Source: CAYVBJ01 sp964517005 (GTDB taxonomy: Bacteria; Bacteroidota; Rhodothermia; Balneolales; Balneolaceae). From it: a stretch of 18,447 bases of DNA. Below are positions 14,681 to 18,447 of this stretch, piece after piece. The stretch lies in assembly GCA_964517005.1 (NCBI GenBank), contig CAZFAJ010000056.1, positions 1 to 18,447 of the forward strand, in the 5' to 3' direction. The position numbers and the translations under genes are program-made. The notes beneath the pieces are model-generated. The model did not search any database, was not told the origin of the DNA, and saw only the letters and a program-made list of their open reading frames with translations. The first letter of the stretch is position 1; every line of letters begins with the position of its first letter.

Positions 14681-16801
14681 ATGAGTATTCTATCTGTTAA
14701 AACAACTGAGAATGTAGCTGTAGTCACACTAAACGATCCGGATGAGAAGGTGAATAAACTCAATGAGCTTCTGATTGAAGAAGTTACGGAGTTTCTGGAC
14801 CGTCTCGAATCGGATGATGAATTGCATGGTGCGCTGCTGATGAGTGGTAAGGAGGATAATTTTATCGCCGGTGCAGACATCGACATGTTCAAATCAAGAA
14901 CTACAGCTAAAGAGCTTGAAGAACTAAGCCGCACCGGCCACGATATTCTTAACCGGATAGAAAATTTTGACAAACCGGTTGTCGTTGGAATTCACGGATC
15001 GTGTATGGGCGGCGGCACGGAGCTGGCACTTGCGTGTCATTACCGGATTGTCTCGGATCACAGTGATACCAAAATTGGCCTGCCGGAAGTGAAATTGGGC
15101 CTGCTGCCGGGAATGGGAGGCACACAGCGCCTTCCAAGATTAATAGGTATCCAGAAGTCGCTCGGCTATATGCTTACGGGGAAAAATATGTATTCGCGTC
15201 AGGCCCGTAAAACCGGATTTGCAGATGAAATTGTGCACAGGCATGGTATTGAGATGGCCGGAGTTAAGGCGGTACATACAATTGGAATGAAGAAAGTGAC
15301 TCATGAGGATAAACGGTCGATTGTGGAAAAAATCCTGGAAGGAAATCCGCTCGGCCGAAGTATTGTCTTTTCGCAGGCAAGAAAACGGACAGAAAGCCGT
15401 ACAAAAGGAAATTATCCCGCACCTCCAAAAATTATTGAAAGTGTTGAGTACGGGTATAAAAACGGGTATCAAAAAGGATTGAAAAATGAATCCCGGCTGT
15501 TCGGAGAGTTAGCGGTAACACCGGAATCAAGAGCCCTGGTGAATCTCTTTTTTGCCATGAACGATGCCAGGAAGAATCCTTATGAAAAGTTAAAACGGGA
15601 TGTGGATAAGATTGCCGTGCTCGGTGCCGGGCTGATGGGTTCCGGGATTACGGAAGTAAGCGTTGATCACGGCTATCATGTCTGGCTGAAAGATCAGACG
15701 ATGGAGCAGGCTGTTGACGGTAAAAAAGAAATTGCCGGCAATTATCAGGATAAGGTGAAAAAACGAATTATATCCGGTTTTGAGAAAGATGAAGTGACAA
15801 GTAAAATCCATCCAGCCACGGTTTATGACGGGTTTGATAAGATCGATTTGGTGATTGAAGCGGTTTTTGAAGATCTCGGCCTGAAACAGAAGATTGTTAA
15901 GGAAGTAGAAGAGAACACGAATGACAATTGTATATTTGCATCAAATACTTCCTCACTGCCGATATCAGATATAGCTTCAAAAGCGGAACGGCCTGAAAAC
16001 ATTCTTGGCATGCACTACTTTTCTCCCGTTCAGAAAATGCCGCTTCTTGAGATTATCAAAACCGGTCAAACCGCGGATTGGGTGATTGGAACAGCTTATG
16101 AGGTAGGCATCAACCAGGGCAAAACAGTTATTGTGGTGAACGATGGGCCCGGATTTTATACAACACGGATTCTGGCGCCTTTTATGAATGAAGCACTGCT
16201 TTTGCTTGAGGAAGGGATATCTGTAGAACAGCTGGATCGTGCCATGAAGCAGTTCGGTTTTCCGGTAGGCCCGGTTGCCCTGCTCGACGAAGTGGGAATT
16301 GATGTGGGAGCTCATGTGGCAGACGTGCTCAGTGAAAAATTTCAGGAACGAGGTGCCAAAACGAGTACCAAAGCAAAAGAACTGCTGGATGCAGGCTATA
16401 AAGGGCGCAAAAACAAGAAAGGTTTTTACAAATACGGAGATGATTCTAAAAAGAAAAAAGAGGTGAATCCGGAGATCTATGATTTTTTTGGCGGCAGTGA
16501 AAGGAAAAGGTTTGATGAATCAGAAATTCACAAGCGTATGGCGCTTACCATGGTGAATGAAGCTGTTCTCTGTTTGGAAGAAAGTATTTTAGAATCACCT
16601 GCTGATGGCGATTTGGGAGCAATCCTGGGACTCGGTTTCCCGCCATTTCTGGGAGGTCCGTTCAGATACATTGACAGGGAAGGTGCAACGAATATCGTTA
16701 ACCGGATGGTGAACCTTCAGGAAGATCATGGCGCCCGCTTTAAGCCGGCTGCTTTATTATCAGGTACGGCAAAGGCGGGAAATAAATTTCACAATGAATA
16801 A
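14681..16801 (+). CDS. fadJ: Fatty-acid oxidation complex alpha subunit (enoyl-CoA hydratase/3-hydroxyacyl-CoA dehydrogenase)
   Basis: A 706-residue two-enzyme protein. The N-terminal crotonase part (about 1-190) hydrates trans-2-enoyl-CoA: oxyanion-hole segment IAGADI (62-67), GSCMGGGTELALA (106-118) with catalytic E114, and GLPEVKLGLLPGMGG (133-147) with catalytic E136. The C-terminal part (about 308-700) oxidises L-3-hydroxyacyl-CoA with NAD+: IAVLGAGLMGSG (311-322), ASNTSSLPI (420-428), MHYFSPVQKMPLLEII (444-459) with catalytic H445 and E457, then the dimerisation domains with VNDGPGF (486-492) and GRKNKKGFY (575-583). Length matches FadJ/FadB/HADHA (700-760). It pairs with the thiolase upstream to form the multienzyme complex. 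The exact orthologue (FadJ versus FadB) is not settled, but the FadI/HADHB-type partner favours FadJ. Confidence 0.92.
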   Translation: MSILSVKTTENVAVVTLNDPDEKVNKLNELLIEEVTEFLDRLESDDELHGALLMSGKEDNFIAGADIDMFKSRTTAKELEELSRTGHDILNRIENFDKPVVVGIHGSCMGGGTELALACHYRIVSDHSDTKIGLPEVKLGLLPGMGGTQRLPRLIGIQKSLGYMLTGKNMYSRQARKTGFADEIVHRHGIEMAGVKAVHTIGMKKVTHEDKRSIVEKILEGNPLGRSIVFSQARKRTESRTKGNYPAPPKIIESVEYGYKNGYQKGLKNESRLFGELAVTPESRALVNLFFAMNDARKNPYEKLKRDVDKIAVLGAGLMGSGITEVSVDHGYHVWLKDQTMEQAVDGKKEIAGNYQDKVKKRIISGFEKDEVTSKIHPATVYDGFDKIDLVIEAVFEDLGLKQKIVKEVEENTNDNCIFASNTSSLPISDIASKAERPENILGMHYFSPVQKMPLLEIIKTGQTADWVIGTAYEVGINQGKTVIVVNDGPGFYTTRILAPFMNEALLLLEEGISVEQLDRAMKQFGFPVGPVALLDEVGIDVGAHVADVLSEKFQERGAKTSTKAKELLDAGYKGRKNKKGFYKYGDDSKKKKEVNPEIYDFFGGSERKRFDESEIHKRMALTMVNEAVLCLEESILESPADGDLGAILGLGFPPFLGGPFRYIDREGATNIVNRMVNLQEDHGARFKPAALLSGTAKAGNKFHNE

Positions 16802-16892
16802 CCATAATCGAATGATCCTGAAGGCCGTTGGTACAACACGTGAAAAGTGCTATCTTTCAGCTCTACAAATAACTTAAAATGTATAATTTTCC

Positions 16893-17225
16893 ATGAATTT
16901 ATTATCTCTGATCACAGTTTTTATGATGGGGCCGGGAGAAGGCGGCTCAGACGGTATGATGCTGAATTTTCTTTTTTTAGGGGCACTTTTTTTCGTTTTC
17001 TACTTCTTTATTATTCGCCCGCAAAGTAAACGACAAAAAGAAATTCGCGATAAAGTTGAAAGTATGAAAAAGGGAGACAAAGTAGTTACATCAGGCGGAT
17101 TAATCGGCCAATTGAATTCTATCAGTGATGACTCTGTTTTGCTTGAAGTAGACAGCGGTGTGAAAATCCGCTTTTTGAAAAGCTCTATTACAGACGTAAA
17201 TCCCGACAAAGATTCGAAGAAGTAG
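16893..17225 (+). CDS. yajC: Sec translocase accessory subunit YajC
   Basis: A 110-residue inner-membrane protein, the YajC subunit that associates with SecDF and the SecYEG translocon. One membrane segment spans about residues 22-40 (MMLNFLFLGALFFVFYFFI), ending in the family signature IIRPQSKRQKE (40-50). The conserved cytoplasmic part MKKGDKVVTSGGLIGQL (58-74) followed by VLLEVDSGVKIRF (82-94) matches YajC closely. The glycine-rich N-terminal segment (MMGPGEGGSDG) is typical of the family's pre-membrane region. Length is as expected (about 85-115). It follows fadJ by 91 bases and precedes the riboflavin gene by 29, with which it probably shares a transcript. SecD and SecF are not in the window. 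Confidence 0.93.
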   Translation: MNLLSLITVFMMGPGEGGSDGMMLNFLFLGALFFVFYFFIIRPQSKRQKEIRDKVESMKKGDKVVTSGGLIGQLNSISDDSVLLEVDSGVKIRFLKSSITDVNPDKDSKK

Positions 17226-17254
17226 AACAAAAATCATCAATATTTTACGCAATT

Positions 17255-18447
17255 TTGTCCGATTTTAAATTCAATACTATTGAAGAGGCCATTGAGGATA
17301 TCTGCAATGGCAAAATTATCATTGTTGCAGACGATGAAGACCGAGAGAATGAAGGCGATTTTCTCATGGCCGCAGAAAAGGCTACTCCTGATGCCATCAA
17401 CCTGATGGTTACCCACGGCCGTGGCCTTGTCTGTGTTCCAATCACAAACGAAAGAGCCGGCGAACTTGATCTTGATTACATGGTTACTGATGGCGCCGAT
17501 CCTGACGAAGCAGCATTCACCATTTCTGTGGATCATAAGCAACTCACTACAACCGGGATCTCTGCACCCGACCGGGCCAACACAATCCTTGAACTGATCA
17601 ATCCCGACGCCAAAGCATTCGATTTCAGGAAACCGGGTCACATCTTTCCTCTCATCGCTGTGAAAGGCGGAGTACTCAGAAGAGCCGGCCATACCGAGGC
17701 AGCAGTGGATTTCGCAAGGCTTGCAGGATTAAAACCGGCCGGTATCATCTGTGAGATTATGAATGAATCCGGTGACATGGCGCGCCTTCCCGAATTGATT
17801 AAGCTCTCAAAAAAATTCGGGATGAAACTGGTGACTATTAAGGATTTGATTGCCTACCGGATGAAACATGAATCGCTTGTGAAAAAAGTAATTACCGTTG
17901 ATATGCCTACTATTTACGGCGATTTTACCCTGCATGCTTTTGAGGAAAACCTTACAGGTGATCATCACATGGCGCTTGTAAAAGGTAAATGGGACGAAGA
18001 AGATCCCGTTCTTGTCCGGGTTCACTCTGCCAATCACCTTGGCGATATCCTGGGAAGTAAAAAGAGTGATAAGGCAGAACTACTGCACCAGGCTATGCGA
18101 AAAGTAGACCGTGAAGGACAGGGGGTTGTACTCTACATGGATCAGATGAGCCGCGAACACGGGCTGATTCATCAGCTTAAAATTCTGCAGCTCCAGGAGG
18201 AGGGTTTAAGCAAAGAGGAAATACGGAAAAATATGGGCCCTAATATGGATTACAGGGATTATGGCGTTGGTGCACAGATTTTGCATGCCCTGGGGGTTCG
18301 CAAATTGCGATTACTTACAAATAATCCCGTTAAGAGGGTAGGATTAAAAAGCTTTGGACTTGAACTTGTAGAAGAGGTGCCGATTCCTCTTGACCATATT
18401 GGTAAGGGAGATGACAATGAAAAGATTGATAAACCGAAAGAGAGTGG
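17255..18447 (+). CDS. ribB: 3,4-dihydroxy-2-butanone-4-phosphate synthase with degenerate GTP cyclohydrolase II domain (RibBX-like; 3' end cut)
   Basis: 397 codons visible, running off the window. Residues about 5-205 are a complete RibB: DDEDRENEGD (26-35), THGRGLVCVP (53-62) with C60, DFRKPGHIFPL (123-133), RRAGHTEAAVD (142-152) with H146, and CEI (166-168). It turns ribulose 5-phosphate into dihydroxybutanone phosphate plus formate for riboflavin. Residues about 215-380 have the GTP cyclohydrolase II fold (RVHS, DYRDYGVGAQIL, RLLTNNP), but the zinc cysteines are gone: N260, S271 and K273 replace the three Cys, and RQEGRGIGL reads DQMSREHGL. That half is probably inactive. The start is taken as TTG at 17255 (giving MSDFKFNTIEEAI) because no ATG or GTG precedes the conserved region. 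It lies 29 bases after yajC. Confidence 0.88.
   Translation, partial: MSDFKFNTIEEAIEDICNGKIIIVADDEDRENEGDFLMAAEKATPDAINLMVTHGRGLVCVPITNERAGELDLDYMVTDGADPDEAAFTISVDHKQLTTTGISAPDRANTILELINPDAKAFDFRKPGHIFPLIAVKGGVLRRAGHTEAAVDFARLAGLKPAGIICEIMNESGDMARLPELIKLSKKFGMKLVTIKDLIAYRMKHESLVKKVITVDMPTIYGDFTLHAFEENLTGDHHMALVKGKWDEEDPVLVRVHSANHLGDILGSKKSDKAELLHQAMRKVDREGQGVVLYMDQMSREHGLIHQLKILQLQEEGLSKEEIRKNMGPNMDYRDYGVGAQILHALGVRKLRLLTNNPVKRVGLKSFGLELVEEVPIPLDHIGKGDDNEKIDKPKES

Noticed and set aside
14635..14973. 112-codon serine-rich minus-strand frame
   Set aside because: Antisense to the crotonase domain of fadJ; low-complexity translation typical of a shadow frame.
17237..17692. 151-codon open frame on the minus strand
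   Set aside because: Antisense to the strongly conserved RibB coding region; an open-frame shadow.

Overview
The window looks like chromosomal DNA of a free-living heterotroph of the Bacteroidota/Balneolota side of the FCB group. This is inferred from moderate GC (low 40s % by eye), A/T-rich leaders mostly without Shine-Dalgarno sequences, a tRNA with no encoded CCA, a mitochondrial-type beta-oxidation thiolase, and large secreted Ig-like/LVIVD proteins. Genus is not determined. No phage, plasmid, CRISPR or intact insertion sequence was found.

Layout. Positions 4-3842 hold two minus-strand genes: a tryptophanase and a secreted Ig-like/LVIVD beta-propeller protein. Between them lies a roughly 190-bp imperfect palindrome containing two inverted REP-like hairpins. 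Positions 4247-5573 (plus) carry a DinB-like protein and a small IS200/RAYT-type transposase homologue that has lost all catalytic residues. A CAU-anticodon tRNA follows at 5842-5915; exactly 100 nt downstream is a second copy of its T-arm and 3' end, then a bidirectional terminator. Positions 6295-12793 are six minus-strand genes. In transcription order they are an RsbW-like kinase fused to a GNAT domain, a STAS protein, a flavin reductase-like protein, an M20 carboxypeptidase, a two-TM potassium channel with tandem RCK domains, and D-lactate dehydrogenase. The first four are tightly packed. Positions 13117-18447 (plus) encode the thiolase and hydratase/dehydrogenase subunits of a fatty-acid beta-oxidation complex, then YajC and a riboflavin enzyme cut by the window end.

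How the genes work together. The kinase-GNAT and STAS genes overlap and look like a partner-switching pair without a neighbouring sigma factor. The thiolase and FadJ-like genes supply all four activities of one beta-oxidation turn apart from acyl-CoA dehydrogenation; a perfect 15-bp palindrome before the thiolase is a candidate operator. YajC and the riboflavin gene are 29 nt apart and probably co-transcribed.

Most noteworthy: (1) the riboflavin protein keeps an intact RibB half, but its GTP cyclohydrolase II half lacks all three zinc cysteines (RibBX-like); (2) the kinase-GNAT/STAS module; (3) the catalytically dead RAYT-like protein in a window that also has a BIME-like element; (4) the duplicated tRNA 3' end.
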